DNA from: Metridium senile
Taxonomy: Eukaryota > Cnidaria > Anthozoa > Actiniaria > Metridiidae
DNA length: 64,000 nt
Assembly: GCA_949775045.1 (NCBI GenBank)
Contig: OX459107.1
Span: 10,753,250 to 10,817,249, forward strand
Reading direction: 5' to 3'
The notes under the pieces are model-generated. The model made no database searches, was not told the DNA's origin, and saw only the letters and a list, made by a program, of their open reading frames with translations. The position numbers and the translations under genes were made by a program. Below are positions 42,796-53,620 of the stretch, piece after piece (the first letter of the stretch is position 1; the number at the start of each line of letters is the position of its first letter).

Positions 42796-43386
42796 TATAG
42801 CGTAATTATAGAAAAGAGTCTTTTTCTTAGGAGGCTTTGGCACATCATCATTGTCATCCTCACTCTCATCAGAATCGACAAAGGCACTGAACTTTGCGTC
42901 CATTCTTTGTCCAGGTGTTTTCTTTTGAGCATACCGCATCTGTCTTTCTATAACTCCATTCTTTCTCTTTTGTGTTTTCTTAGTGTCTTGTGCACACTCA
43001 TCTCTCTCCGGATCGTCCTCGTAAGCATCGTCAGACTTTTCCTTGGGGCTTTGTGCTAGTGTCGAAGGTTGCTGCTTCACTTCCTGCCTTTTTTGGTATA
43101 TTTGGGCTTGCCTTTTCAGCTCTTCTCTGACAATTCTTTTAATTCGACGAATAATTTTTCCCTCATCTCCTTCTAGATAGAATTCCAACAGTCTGGGGTT
43201 TATTGGCACCTCGCTCATTTTCTCCCTTGTTTCTCTTAATACTGATTTCCAGTCTTGCTCACACTTACGCAGGTAGGCATCCTTGACGACCTCAATCTCT
43301 TTTTCTCCAACTCTAATGTTCATTCTTTCCACCTTCTTTCTAGAAGCAGGTTCTGATCTTATTCGGCTTTCTTCTTCATTATCCAT
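42796..43386 (-). CDS. Intact 196-residue charged protein, unrecognised
   Basis: ATG at 43386, stop at 42796-42798, no internal breaks. N-terminal half: MDNEEESRIRSEPASRKKVE, then helices with RKCEQDWKSVLRETREKM and RRIKRIVREELKRQAQ that could form a coiled coil. C-terminal half: acidic (DDAYEDDPERDE), basic (KKTQKRKNGV), again acidic (DSDESEDDNDD) and a terminal KPPKKKTLFYNYAI. The composition suggests a nuclear or nucleolar protein. A TATA box lies 65 bp upstream. It is divergent from the ISL2EU-type transposase that starts about 750 bp away, so it may be that element's second ORF or an independent gene. I know no matching family. Confidence 0.6.
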
Positions 43387-43450
43387 AATGCTATCAGACT
43401 TTTCAAAATTGATACAAAGGAGCTCGATGTTGTATTGTGCAGCACTACCC

Positions 43451-43458
43451 CTTTTATA
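43451..43458 (-). promoter_or_regulatory. TATA box (TATAAAAG)
   Basis: Minus strand GGATATAAAAGGGG, 65 bp upstream of the ATG at 43386, which fits a transcription start near 43425. It is the best core-promoter match seen in the window. Confidence 0.55.
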
Positions 43459-44137
43459 TCCTATACATAAAGCAGAATGCCTATTGTCTTTTGGACATTG
43501 CCCTTAAGTCAATTATCACCTGTGCCGCCGACACGAAAATCTATGCATGATCGAGCAAGCACATGATTGGTTCATATCTTTTACCCAAGGGACTATGTCC
43601 TTCATTAACATGCTGTCAATCATACCTATATCTACCCCAAGGGAAATGAATCAAATTTTCCGAAGTCAGTAGATCAAAATGCACGAATTAGAGTGATTAC
43701 CCTAATCATTTTAACAATACTACTTGGTTATAAAAGATTATACAATCCTTTTGTAATGTTGTTTAATTAAGACTGGTATCAATTCGTAGTGTTTTGGTGA
43801 GTTTTGCGTGCTACATCATTTAAAAATATAAATAGACAGAAAAAAAACTATCTAAGAGAAAAATCTATGGAATCAAGTGCGTTTTCACAGGCCATTGTAA
43901 TAGTGCTAATTTATCGACTCATATACACTGAAATATTTGCCTCCATGAGGGTTAAGTAATAGCATTACAAAATCGTGCGAGTAGAAAGCACCTTTGTTGC
44001 TTATAGAATACTATGACATAACCACCATACAGACAAAATATTTTCATGAATAAAAGTCATTAAAATGCCTAATTATTCTTTGACTATTCTAGTTACGTCA
44101 AATACAACTTACTGGCGTTCATTTTTTAAGAACAGAG

Positions 44138-45230
44138 ATGGATCGAGAAGAAATACGTTTGTGTGCTCAATGCCTCGTGGCTTTAACTACAGCTTTACGT
44201 TTATTGATACTTGTACCCCCACCTTTAGCAATCATGGGACCTATCGAGATATGCCGAAGAATACCCTTGTTGCTGAATTCCTTGTGTCAGCTCATTTTCT
44301 TAATTACCACTTTGGCTCCTCCAAGTGTATCAGAGTTATCGCTTAGAGATAGACTGTTTTTTGATTTCCATGGTCATAATTTTAACGGGAGAGATGTCTT
44401 TTCTCTTATCCGTCAACAGCGATACCTCTTTTGGTTAAATACAGGGAAAACTCCAGAAACGTTTATGGACGTTGTCCGTCAAACTGCCCCGCGGTTTTTC
44501 GTGAGAACAAGATGTGGCAGTCCAAGGCAAAGGGTTAAAAGATATAAGCTTAGCATTGTCAACAGAATTCTACTCATTTTTATTTGGCTTCGAAAATATC
44601 CACATACAGACACACTTGCATTGATGTTCGACGTCAGTCCTCAAACGATTTGCGCCTTACTCTACCAAGGACTGCACATACTCTGGCATCACTTTCGCTC
44701 AACAGTAACTTGGCCTAGTATTAGAGAACGGGATGCAATGCGCAATACTTGGTCAAAGTTCCCTGATGCAGTTGATTGTATAGACGTTACACAGCACGAA
44801 ATCCAAGTCCCTTCAACCGAACCTCAATGCGCATTTTATGATGGGCATCGCCATTTTCACTTAAATACACAGATGATTTGCGATAACAGTGGGCATATCC
44901 GGTTTCTACAAGCTGGGTTTTTAGAGAGTACCCATGACTCTCAAAGTTATCGCTTAATGGTGCCGATAGGACCTGGACAAATACTCAACATACCACAAGG
45001 GGTGGTTTTCCTAGCCGATAAAGGATACCCCCGATGTACCACCCTTGCTTACCCCTTTCAGACAAGTCCAACTACGAAGATTAGGAAACAGAGCAAGAAG
45101 AACTGCTAGAAATTTCAATCTCGAGCATTCGCGTAGACGAGTGAAGATCGAACATATGCTTAAATATCTTAAAGATTTTAACTCTGTTGAAATCGTTGTA
45201 CTCTTGGCAAAATCAGCGTAGAAGTTCTTA
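44138..45230 (+). pseudogene. ISL2EU/IS4EU-type DDE transposase (DDE_Tnp_4), one frameshift
   Basis: An open frame from 44138 to 45107. Residues 140-190 form the HTH region (IVNRILLIFIWLRKYPHTDT, ALMFDVSPQTICALL). The DDE domain follows: CIDVTQHEIQ (D216), FYDGHRHFHLNTQMICDN, IRFLQAGFLESTHDSQSYRL and FLADKGYP (D294). The frame is lost near 45050 and resumes one base on, with RLGNRARRTARNFNLEHS then RRRVKIEHMLKYLKDF, which contains the expected catalytic E. One indel therefore separates an otherwise continuous catalytic domain. Cut-and-paste transposase of the PIF/Harbinger-related ISL2EU group, where a second ORF is usual. Terminal repeats were not identified. The first ~60 residues are hydrophobic and may precede the true start. 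Confidence 0.75.
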
Positions 45231-45546
45231 AATGAATAACTGCAAACCCTACAGAAATCGTTTACAGTTGAAAGACTGGCCTTCCGACCTCTCTTGTTAG
45301 GGAATTTTTGTCTTAGGCGTCTCCATGCATCATTCTTATTCGCGAAGTTTTATACTAGAAGTTTATGTAGAGAGTTGACCTTGCCAGTGACCCAGAAAAC
45401 ATGCTTTAATTATACTTTTTTACTGATTTCTAATTGGATAGTTTTAATTGGATCTGATTTCATGCAGTCGATAATGACGAGCCGATGATAGTTTTGACAA
45501 GCTGCGAAAAATGGGCGGTAATTCAACCTTTACAGTGTAATTGTCT

Positions 45547-45660
45547 GCAGTCCCTACTTTTCCTCTCCCCTCCTCCCTTCCCCAACTCGCCCCCAATCCC
45601 TGCTCGCTCGTTTTATTAAAGTTAAAATTTTCTGAATCCGGAGGGAAAAGTAGGGACTGC
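45547..45660. mobile_element. Small MITE (GCAGTCCCTACTTTTCC ends)
   Basis: Perfect 17-bp arms GCAGTCCCTACTTTTCC (45547-45563) and GGAAAAGTAGGGACTGC (45644-45660), with a C-rich then AT-rich core of about 80 bp. Confidence 0.75.
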
Positions 45661-45670
45661 TCGCAGTCTA

Positions 45671-45952
45671 GCCTATGGCTACAAAAGTATTATAATAAAG
45701 TATCTATCTATCAATCTATCTTAAAATATCTGCTACCTGGCTAGATTATATTTGTTTTATACAACTTAGACTAGATAAAATATATAATACCTTGGGAAGT
45801 TTCCTTCCATTGGGCTTCTGTATTCCTTCGAAGTGCTCAAAATGTTTGTTTTTTCTGTCTTTGATTGTATTTGCAGTTTGATGTCTGGTACTTTAATGAG
45901 AGCTTCTGCAAATGTAGTCCCACCTGAAACTGTTTGGAATGCTGTGTTTACG
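45671..45952 (-). repeat. Segmental duplication, copy 1, with exon-like frame
   Basis: About 280 bp closely matching 49089-49372, same orientation. On the minus strand both copies carry a coding-like block: here LYNSVNTAFQTVSGGTTFAE, ALIKVPDIKLQIQSKTEK, EYRSPMEGNFPR, followed by a possible donor (GTATTATA). Upstream (46000-46110, minus) LLFVVSNGLQKEVLREGQLP continues the protein-like text after a frame change. Family not recognised. Confidence 0.6.
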
Positions 45953-45999
45953 GAGTTATACAGGCTGTTTGTCTGATAATCCTCTTGTTAGGAAGCTGT

Positions 46000-46580
46000 C
46001 CTTCTCTTAATACCTCCTTTTGAAGGCCATTAGAAACAACAAAAAGTAATGTCCTTTGCCTGGCTTTTGGGACGAGGAGATCTTACAGGAAATAAAGCTT
46101 GGGTATGGTTATAGTTGTGGTGACAGCCCTTGTGGTCAAACAAAAAATGTTCCCTTCTTTTAGCATCTGAAAGGCTTATCTAGTTATCCAATGAAAAATC
46201 CTTCATAAATTTGTCTTTTTCATGCTTTTTACGGGGACTCAACTTCTGCATCGCCTCTTGAAGAGCTTTAAATTTTAGATTAAACTGCTCAAACGTCATG
46301 AAGAAATCTGGGGCACTTTCCATTCGAAGAAAAATTCTGGGTCAAATTTCCGCTGGTCATATGGAACGGGTCACGAATCAGTATCCAGGACTCCCCCTTC
46401 ACTTTCCGGTACAGAGGGACGCAGGCTAACAAAATGGCCAACTTCATGATCACATACACCACTGCGAACGTCAATGCCCCTCTTATCACGACTAATTGTC
46501 ATGGTAACGGTCTGAGATGAGAAGATATCAGACCGGAAATCAGCCAATCAGAACGTGCGTACTATCATAGCCATTTTATA
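46000..46580. other. Coding-like relics, otherwise nothing
   Basis: The minus-strand relic noted above reaches about 46110. 46120-46580 holds no supported gene; the frame 46289-46489 (minus) has no motif. Confidence 0.35.
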
Positions 46581-46587
46581 AGTAATA

Positions 46588-46886
46588 TATACAATATGAG
46601 CGGCCGATCTGTATCCGATATACAACGGCGAGTCGAAGACGAGCCGTTGTATATCGGATACAGATCGGACGCGAATATTGTATAGAACTTATGAAAGTCC
46701 AACGTTAGTTCTTTCATATTTTACTAAAATTGTCAAGATAAATGTAAATCTGGGCGAGAAAATTCAAGTTGAAACTTATGCAAATCAGGACGAAATCTGT
46801 ATGAGATTTACAACCTCCGTCACGGACGTGAATTCTTTTGTCAATTGCTCATTAATTATTCATGAATTTTATAAAAATAGATATTA
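46588..46886 (+). mobile_element. Hairpin MITE, copy 3
   Basis: Same architecture as 3451-3720 but different stem sequence. Outer arms TATACAATAT / ATATTGTATA; then GAGCGG; a perfect 26-bp inner arm (46604-46629 with 46643-46668, starting CCGATCTGTATCC) around a 13-base loop; then ACGCGA. The body keeps ATGCAAAT, a palindrome AAATCTgtatgAGATTT and a hairpin TCACG-ga-CGTGA (46820-46831), and ends CATTAATTATTCATGAATTT. Confidence 0.75.
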
Positions 46887-46994
46887 ACAATATAAAGAAT
46901 TAAGTAAAGATTAAATAGATATAATTAACAATTACTTGCCAAAGGCGAAGTTATTATTTACTGAGCGGCAAGTCTTTGACTGGCGCTGAAATTG

Positions 46995-47432
46995 CTAGTC
47001 GGGATATGGAACTGTGAGAGCAAGTTGTGTTGTTGCCCTCAACAAAAGAATGAAGAGCCGAAGACATGTCCTTGAACTGGTTGAGCGTTGGTCTTTCACA
47101 GTAACTCTGGATGCTTGTGTCACTTCTGTGGCATATGACGGTTTGATTCTACAGGTGTCGATGTTATTAGATGACAGAACAGTGACTGTGGTGGCTCTCA
47201 TCGAGTGGTTTGTTAGATATGGTAAAACTCCAGCTCTGGTTGTCATGTTTCTCAGCATATTTTCAAGTGTATTATGAAGCACTATACCAGACTGTGCAAG
47301 TCTCCGGACTAAATTTGCACTTGAATCTCGTTGTTTTTAAAAGAGACATTCATTTTCAGGATTCAGATGGAAAAGGTATGCTTTGATGAGCTCAACTAGG
47401 AATCTTTCTGTTCTTGGCTTTGAAGGAAAGAT
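46995..47432 (-). pseudogene. Second Crypton-type recombinase relic
   Basis: Minus frames: RFLVELIKAYLFHLNPENEC (about 47345-47430), then RRLAQSGIVLHNTLENMLRN, AGVLPYLTNHSMRATTVTVL and SSNNID, with the expected RHIKxxxGH block decayed to CRIKPSYATEV. It is the same domain as at 26.7 kb (NYSVRATAIT there, NHSMRATTVT here) but a different subfamily. The loss of the His/GH block makes it inactive. Confidence 0.55.
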
Positions 47433-47449
47433 TTTTCCGTCTGAATGAT

Positions 47450-48140
47450 TTTCAGTTGCTTCAAGTTCTCCAGCAATCACGGATGAATGCGTGATTTCAC
47501 ACATGAGAAAAAACGCGCCAATTTCTGCGCGGACGCGACTGTTTTCAAACTGAAACTATTGGGAAATTTGTCAAAAGTCGAATATTCGTCCCGAATACGC
47601 TTGAAAACGGATACGAATACTTGAAGTATTCAATGGTATTCGGGAGTATGCAAGCCCACATGACGTCTCGTCAGCCAAGAATCTTGCAACTCAAACTCAG
47701 ACTAATTTTCCATATTCGACCATAATATTCCCGACTGACGCGACGTCAGATATTCACATATCCTTGAATACCAAGCATTGGCATCTTAACAAAACAAACA
47801 ACATTGACATCTTGCAAAACAAACAGGTGTAGAGACAGTTTTGTTTTTAGTTTTGCTGCTAACAAACATTAGTGACTGCCATTCATATCAAATATTCTAA
47901 ATTTCCATTAGCATATTTTTCATATTCTTGAAAATATTTTTATAATAATAATGTATGTTTTTAGACGCATCTAAAAATTTCGATGCGTTTACAATGTGTA
48001 TGGAATATTTAAACTAATATTATAAAAAAATATATATATATATATAAATATTTACAACATAGAATATAAATTCATATAGATTTTATATGAAAATAATAAC
48101 AATAATTACAAAGTTAATATAATTGTTAGCAGCTATAAGC
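47450..48140. other. No gene seen; (TA)n tract
   Basis: AT-rich, with a TATATATA run near 48028-48046. No coding or terminal-repeat signal. Confidence 0.5.
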
Positions 48141-48144
48141 GAAT

Positions 48145-49050
48145 TTTAAAAAGTGTGTTTTCAGCTTAGATTTAAATTTAGATATTGATGTAGTAGTTTT
48201 AATTTCATGTGGTATACAATTCCGAAGTTTTGCAGCAGCATATGAGTAGGCACGTTGACCGTGGGTGGCAGTGTTGGTCCTGGGAGAAATCAGTTATTGC
48301 TTGTTGGAAGATCTAAGTGTACGGGTTGGTCGGTGAATATGGATAAAGTTTGAAAGATAGTTAAGAGCTTGGCCATTTAGAGATTTATAAACCAGTAGTA
48401 GAATCTTGAACTTGATCCTTAGTTCAACAGGAAGCCAGTGTAAATTCCTAAGTGCTTCTGTTATATGGTCGAATTTCTTTAATCCCATAACAAGTCGTGC
48501 TGCAGAGTTCCTTGCTCTTTGTAGTTTGTCGAGCTCAGTCTTAGGAGCTTTATATAGCAAACTGTTGCATAGTCAATGCGTGAGATGACGAGTGCATTGA
48601 CCAATTTCGTAATGCTCTCTTGAGATAAATATTTCCTTATTCGTCCTATAGATTTTAAAGTCAATCTTATTTTCTTACATGTTTCGTTAACATGGTTAGA
48701 CATGTTCATGTGCTTGTCCAATATAACTCCTAGATTATGTACTTTTTCAGAGACGTTTATAGTGGTTCCAGCAACTGAAAAATGAATAGGAGAGATATGT
48801 TTCTTTTTGAAGCGAGAGGTCAATTACTTCTGTCTTGCCTTGGGTTACATCCTGGAGTGGCGCCATGTACAAAGTGAAAAGCAGTGGTCCAAGGATTGAT
48901 CCTTGAAGCACACCATATTCAAGTTCTCGGGAAGAGATATTACATCACCGATAATAACTGATTGTGAACGTTTTGTGGGATATGATTTGAACCATTGTAA
49001 TACGCTACCTGTGACGCCAAAATATGAGATAAGACGTGATTGCAAAATTT
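48145..49050 (-). mobile_element. CR1/L2-like LINE with its RT catalytic core deleted
   Basis: Reading on the minus strand from 49045: RLISYFGVTGSVLQWFKSYP and RSQSVIIGD (after motif A), LQGSILGPLLFTLYMAPL-like text in broken frames (motif B), then directly KTEVIDLS / FKKKHISPIHFSVAG, NLGVILDKHMNMSNHV, GRIRKYLSQESITKLVNALV, then YKAPKTELDKLQRARNSAAR, HWLPVELRIKFKILLLVYKS and a C-terminus to about 48150. About 60-70 codons including the F/YADD box are missing between motif B and KTE. Several frameshifts. Confidence 0.75.
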
Positions 49051-49088
49051 TATAATTATATTTTATTGTAAATTGTTACTGCAATTCA

Positions 49089-49372
49089 GCCTATGGCTTC
49101 AATAGTATTATAATAAAGTATATATCTATCAATCTATCTTAAAATATCTGCTACCTGGCTAGATTATATTTGTTTTATGCAACTTAGACTAGATAAAATA
49201 TATAATACCTTGCAAGGGAAGTTTCCTTCCATTGGGCTTCTGTATTTTCCTTTGAAGTCCTCAAAATGTTCCTTTTTTTCTGTCTTTAATTGTATTTGCA
49301 GGTTGATGTCTGATACTTTAGTAAGAGCTTCTACAAATGTAGTCCCACCTAAAACTGTTTGCCTACGCGCGA
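49089..49372 (-). repeat. Segmental duplication, copy 2, with exon-like frame
   Basis: Matches 45671-45952. The minus frame reads QTVLGGTTFVEALTKVSDIN, LQIQLKTEKKEHFEDFKG, YRSPMEGNFPCK. Both copies stay open through the same block, so it may be exonic sequence of an unrecognised gene family. Confidence 0.6.
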
Positions 49373-49379
49373 GATTATG

Positions 49380-49940
49380 AAGAAAAACTTGCGAAAACAG
49401 AAGCGATATGAAAAAAATCACAACTCATAAGAAAATAATTTTTTTCATACTATATAAAGCACAAATGCCGGGTAATGAATTATTCTAAAATACAACATGG
49501 ATGGTTTTGAATAAAAGACAAAGAAATGTCTTGATCTGTGATATTTTGTTCTTTCAGTGCTTTCAAAACTCGCATGAAATCCTACGAAAATCGATTTATT
49601 TGTATGTTAGAAAAATTAACTTTTTTAAAAACTTTAATATAACAGATTTTATTAGGTTCTTTCAACTAAGCATAACGAAAGTATGGAGTCCCGTGCAAAA
49701 TTCGATGGATTGCCCTGTTGAAGCTCAAACAGTGTATCGTTCCTAAATAAAATTTTGTATTTTGTTCAGAGGTTTTGTTCACGCACATCGTGGGCTCAAA
49801 TCGCACGTTCAAAGGCGTTCAAAAGTAGCCAGTCACCTTAAATGTTATGTTGAAAAGCCTCAACAGGGCTCTTTTTAAGTGTTCGTCTGCTGTCTAAAAT
49901 ATAAATTAACAAGTTTCAATTATCTTAAGACACCTTACCC
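49380..49940. other. No gene; one TTAA-type element end
   Basis: Only the end GCGTTCAAAAGTAGCCAGTC...CC followed by TTAA (about 49813-49841), matching the mini-element at 21172-21235, is recognisable. Confidence 0.5.
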
Positions 49941-49943
49941 TTA

Positions 49944-50180
49944 TCATAAAGATTTCTCTCCAGGGACCTTTTGAGCTGTTAGGGGCGATAAATGAACTGC
50001 TCTGTACAAAATGTTAGACCCGGGGTCGAGAGTATCCATAGTCCTGGTCATCACTCTCTTTAAGCCTTGAGCTGCAGCATGTTTCACGTGTAGGAATATT
50101 CGTGTATCAGCCTCCTCGTGGTTGCAGTTAGTGAGGCCCTTCTTGTTGATCATGGTTGAAGAAATGACGTCCTTGTCTTT
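49944..50180 (-). pseudogene. Family A, HEEADTR block
   Basis: Minus frame: PKDKDVISSTMINKKGLTN, CNHEEADTRIFLHVKHAAAQ and GLKRVMTRTMDT, after which the sequence departs from the family. 'CxHEEADTRxxLHxxHAAxxGxxxVxxRTVDTDV' is the C-terminal hallmark of family A as I remember it. The continuation (normally DVVVLA) is replaced by unrelated text, so this is a truncated relic. It probably belonged with 50690-50905. Confidence 0.55.
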
Positions 50181-50689
50181 TGGTAAGTGACCAAGAATTT
50201 GGAACTGTTTCGGAAGAGCATTGTGTGAACGAAGTCAACCATCTCAAACTACGAGATTGCGCAACACACAGGAATCCTATGCGACGAACTTTACTGTAGT
50301 CTAATCATATCATTAGATGGTTATCTGATTTGAGATGCCTGATAAAAACTATTTATTTTGTTAATTTTATGATCAAAGAGGTCTATTGGACCATTTTGAT
50401 AATGGTCACTAACAAAATTATCATATATAATATCTAAATTGTCAATTTAAGGAAAGGAAAGCTATGAGATTTTTGATATTTACCATAACAATAACTTGTT
50501 AACCATGATTCAATAAATGCTTATTTAAAATAGTTTTTCAATATGACCTTGCTAAAATATTAAACATCTACTAAAAATACACCTACTTGCAAGAATGCTG
50601 TCATATGAAAACGGATTGAACATCTTTGGCGAAAGGTTTCTGCAGACTAGGTACTTGCTCGTGATGGAAATGGCTATCCAGTTTTAAGG

Positions 50690-50905
50690 CTATGAAAGTC
50701 GAGCTATTTCAGGGCCTGCAACCATTCAGGATTTTCTGTGAGTCCTACAGCTCCACCGTCCCCTTTGATGGCCTCGTTCTCCTGCTCATGGTTTTGATCC
50801 AGAGCAATCATTGAAAAGCTATTTCGAGACTTCTGCACTACAAACTTCCCTTAGACAAATTCTTTCAGCACTTCAGGGTGTTGTTTCTTTAGGGTCATCA
50901 AATCT
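50690..50905 (-). pseudogene. Family A, GDGGAVGLTENP block
   Basis: After a TTAATTTAG acceptor (exon end 50905), the minus frame reads DLMTLKKQHPEVLKEFV-stop, GKFVVQKSRNSFSMIALDQN, HEQENEAIKGDGGAVGLTEN and then, in a shifted frame, MVAGPEIARL. In family A the order is 'AFSxIAIDQAHEQNNAxVKGDGGAVGLTENPxALRRWMVAGPEIARL'. The in-frame stop and a small deletion plus frameshift between NPE and MVAGPE show decay. It complements the N-terminal half at 17-19 kb. Confidence 0.6.
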
Positions 50906-50944
50906 CTAAATTAAGAATGAAAGTTAATTAAGAGTTGGTAATTT

Positions 50945-51125
50945 ATTTTGCAACAGCTATCAGGAATACCCTGCCAGTGCATCTATTAAAAGGCCACCAC
51001 TGTCCAATCCCATCTCTGGAGCACCTTTGCCATCAATAAAGCAGATGTTTACGGTGGAGGTTGGTATTTTACCAGTGAATGTCTTTATCATATCTTGAAG
51101 GATCCTGATGAACACAGTCCTGTAA
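50945..51125 (-). pseudogene. HECT-domain N-terminal relic (G2E3-like)
   Basis: Minus frame: RTVFIRILQDMIKTFTGK, STVNICFIDGKGAPEMGLDS, GGLLIDALAGYS-stop. The 'LxVxFxDxxGxxExAxDxGGPxREFL' strand at the start of HECT domains is the best match; here DSGG replaces the usual DxGGP. It sits just upstream (minus sense) of the family A block, but from a different family, so the neighbourhood is a mosaic. Confidence 0.4.
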
Positions 51126-51205
51126 TGAGGACAGACAAGATAGTTGTTATTTTAAAACTATTTAAAAATAGTTTTACCTCTTTGAAGTCATAGGGAGCTA
51201 GATAT

Positions 51206-52518
51206 TAACTGCCAATCTTCATTGTGCGGCACATATTAGAGAAAGAACGGAAGCCACTCTTTGTGTGTTTTATAGACCTCAAAGCAGCGTATGACTGGAT
51301 ACCACGTGATGCACTCTTTCGTGTTCTAGAGATCCGTCTTAAGTGCCCAAAGCTTATCTCCATTCTTAAAGCTTTGTATACAGGCACCAAGGCATGCATA
51401 AAAAACACTGGTCACTTCTTTAACACATATGTGGGTTGTCGACAAGGAGCACTTGAGAGCCCATGTATCTTCAATATATATATGGACTTCGTAATGCGGT
51501 GTGCAAAGCATGAGATCGCCAAACAGTTCCCTATGTCTGGAGCATGTGTAGAATTTGTGATACCAAATGAAGTCTCGCCGCGTACACTTCGCACCACAAC
51601 AGCACATGGCATAACCAGAATAACCGAAGTCATGTATGCAGACGACATCGTAGTCTTCTCAGAAAATATCAACACACTGAAGAAAATCTTGGAGATATAT
51701 GACAACACGTTCTCAAGATACGGATTACGTATGTCCTACGAAAAGACGGAGACTATGGCATTTAACGTAGATGAAGATATAAAAGATCAGAAGAGCCTAC
51801 TCACTGTGAATGGAGTTGAAATAAAGAACGTCAGGCAATTCCGTTATTTAGGTCACTTAATTACAAACTCTGGCAAGTCATCTGCATTTCTCCAACTTAG
51901 GATCTCATCGGCGTTCGAAAAATGGAATGAATTGAAACACATCCTTACTGATCGTGAAATCTACCTCAGTACACGAATGAAAATCCTGACAGCATGTGTC
52001 CGCTCCCGGTTATTATATAGTGTTCAGGCATGGGAACTATCTGGTGCAGAGCTTCAAAAGATTGATGTTATATGGAACGGATTCCTTAGGAAGATGATAG
52101 CAGGAGGATATGCACGAAAGAATGCGCCACTACAAAGCCAACGAAAAAAGGGCATTGATCCGGCAACCCAAGTGAAAGGAGAACTCGATTGGGCTTTTAA
52201 GATCTCAAACACCAGACTTCATGAGATAACCAATACACAACCAATTCAGGACTTTTGTCACATCCAGTACCTAAAATATATAGCTCATGTGAGCAGAATG
52301 AAAAATGATGTAATACAAAAACAAGTACTTTTCGACAAGAGGAAGACGTGGAGGAAAATGGAAGAACTACTTGGAATAGATAGGCAACAGGCGTTAAGAT
52401 CTATGTTGAATAAAAAGGACTTCACGCGGTTGTTGGAGCGTAGGTTCCCTTGCTCCAAGCAATCACGCCCCAAGGCCGATCACGCGCCGAGCGGGAAACA
52501 TTGATGATGATGATGATG
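51206..52518 (+). mobile_element. Non-LTR RT with intact catalytic core, 5'-truncated
   Basis: Open from just after a TAA at 51206 to TGA near 52504, about 430 codons without a break. FVCFIDLKAAYDWIPRD (motif A), GCRQGALESPCIFNIYMDFV (motif B), ITEVMYADDIVVF (motif C, residues 138-141), FRYLGHLITNSGKS, then a thumb/C-terminal region with NGFLRKMIAGGYARKN and FCHIQYLKYIAHVSRM, and a basic end with PCSKQSRPKADHA. Clade unsure (RTE-like or related). It is followed at once by a (GAT)n tail, TGATGATGATGATG, as expected for a LINE 3' end. The N-terminal endonuclease is missing. Few changes have accumulated, so the insertion seems young. Confidence 0.85.
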
Positions 52519-52848
52519 CCAAATTATGGCTCATGAGTAAGGTGCATCAGTTGCGTTTTCGATGCATGAACGTGAGTTGTTGCTTGAATATGAATATTAA
52601 CAACACTTGCCTTGGCATTTTGTCATTGTCCCTTGGATTACTGTCTACTAGTTCCATATTTACCGGTATGTCGCCACTTGTGCTGTTGTTTTGAAGTGCA
52701 CAATCAATATTCATATATATACTGTCCACTCTCATCCCATAGCCCCCAAAATACAGTTCTTACAGTACTGTATGATTGGAAGGTGTTCTAAAGGTGATCT
52801 TGGTATATGTATAATTATAATTTTACCAATTATATACATGCGATATTA

Positions 52849-53620
52849 TTCACCTTTCCTTGTGATCATCCACCATTATTATATCTGGCAGCTCACTTGC
52901 AATTAATACATCTAGAGTGTCATCATCTTGACGATCTGCTTCATCTTGTTCATCCTTTATAGATTTTCTTTCTGAAGATGAACCAAGACGTTTACTCCCT
53001 CCTCCCAATTTTGATTCTGTTCTGGATTGCTTGATTGGAGGTTGTTCTTGCTCACCAGATGAAGAAGAATGTGATCCCAATCATAATCCAAGTCAATGGC
53101 AAATGCAGTCTTCTCCAAGGAATCATCTTCATCCATGTCAATCTCTTGAGGCAGTAGGTAGATGCGAGGCGGATACATCCCAATGTCGTTTTTGTATTTT
53201 TCTAAAGAAAAAATCTGCCATGAACATATTTTTTCGCCTCTAAAATTGCCAAGGGAGAATAAGAGTTTGTCCTTCTGAAACTCTAAGCTAGGACTGTTAT
53301 CAGGGAGGAAAAGGTTTACGGCAATCTTTTTACAATCCAGAAAAGTTGCATCCCTTTCAACTGGTATCTTTCGGGTCCCACCACCTCCTCCTAGTCTCCT
53401 CAGCACATACACCTCTTTTTCCTTTGACCAATGCTTCCAAGCAAACTGAACTATTATTGGTCCCTTGCGTTTACAGGAAATTACATTTCCCTTGGTAATT
53501 GCTACTTGAGCTGTCACTGTCACTGTTTGATTGACCACTTCTTTGCTCGCCTTTTTTGATGATCTGCTTCAACTTATTCAAATGCTCTTCCCTTTGATGT
53601 TTCAAAGCTTTTTGCTGCTC
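52849..53620 (-). pseudogene. G2E3-like relic with GGGTR ubiquitin-like domain
   Basis: In minus order: a coiled-coil start YEQQKALKHQREEHLNKLKQ; after a frame change, IIVQFAWKHWSKEKEVYVLR, LGGGGGTRKIPVERDATFLD, CKKIAVNLFLPDNSPSLEFQ and WQIFSLEKYKNDIGMYPPRI; after another, GSHSSSSGEQEQPPIKQSR and DVLIASELPDIIMVDDHK with an AAAG|GTGAAT donor at 52849. 'KYVxVRxxxGGGTRxVxVxxxxTxxDLxxxAxxLFFPxGxSxxG...FxxxxYxxxxxxxxRxYLL' is, from memory, a domain of fish and cnidarian HECT-linked proteins. Two frame changes could be frameshifts or missed introns, but no splice pairs fit, so pseudogene is preferred. Confidence 0.5.

Noticed and set aside
46604..46668. Hammerhead-type ribozyme in the 26-bp hairpin
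   Set aside because: The conserved CUGAUGA and GAAA core elements are absent; only simple pairing is present.
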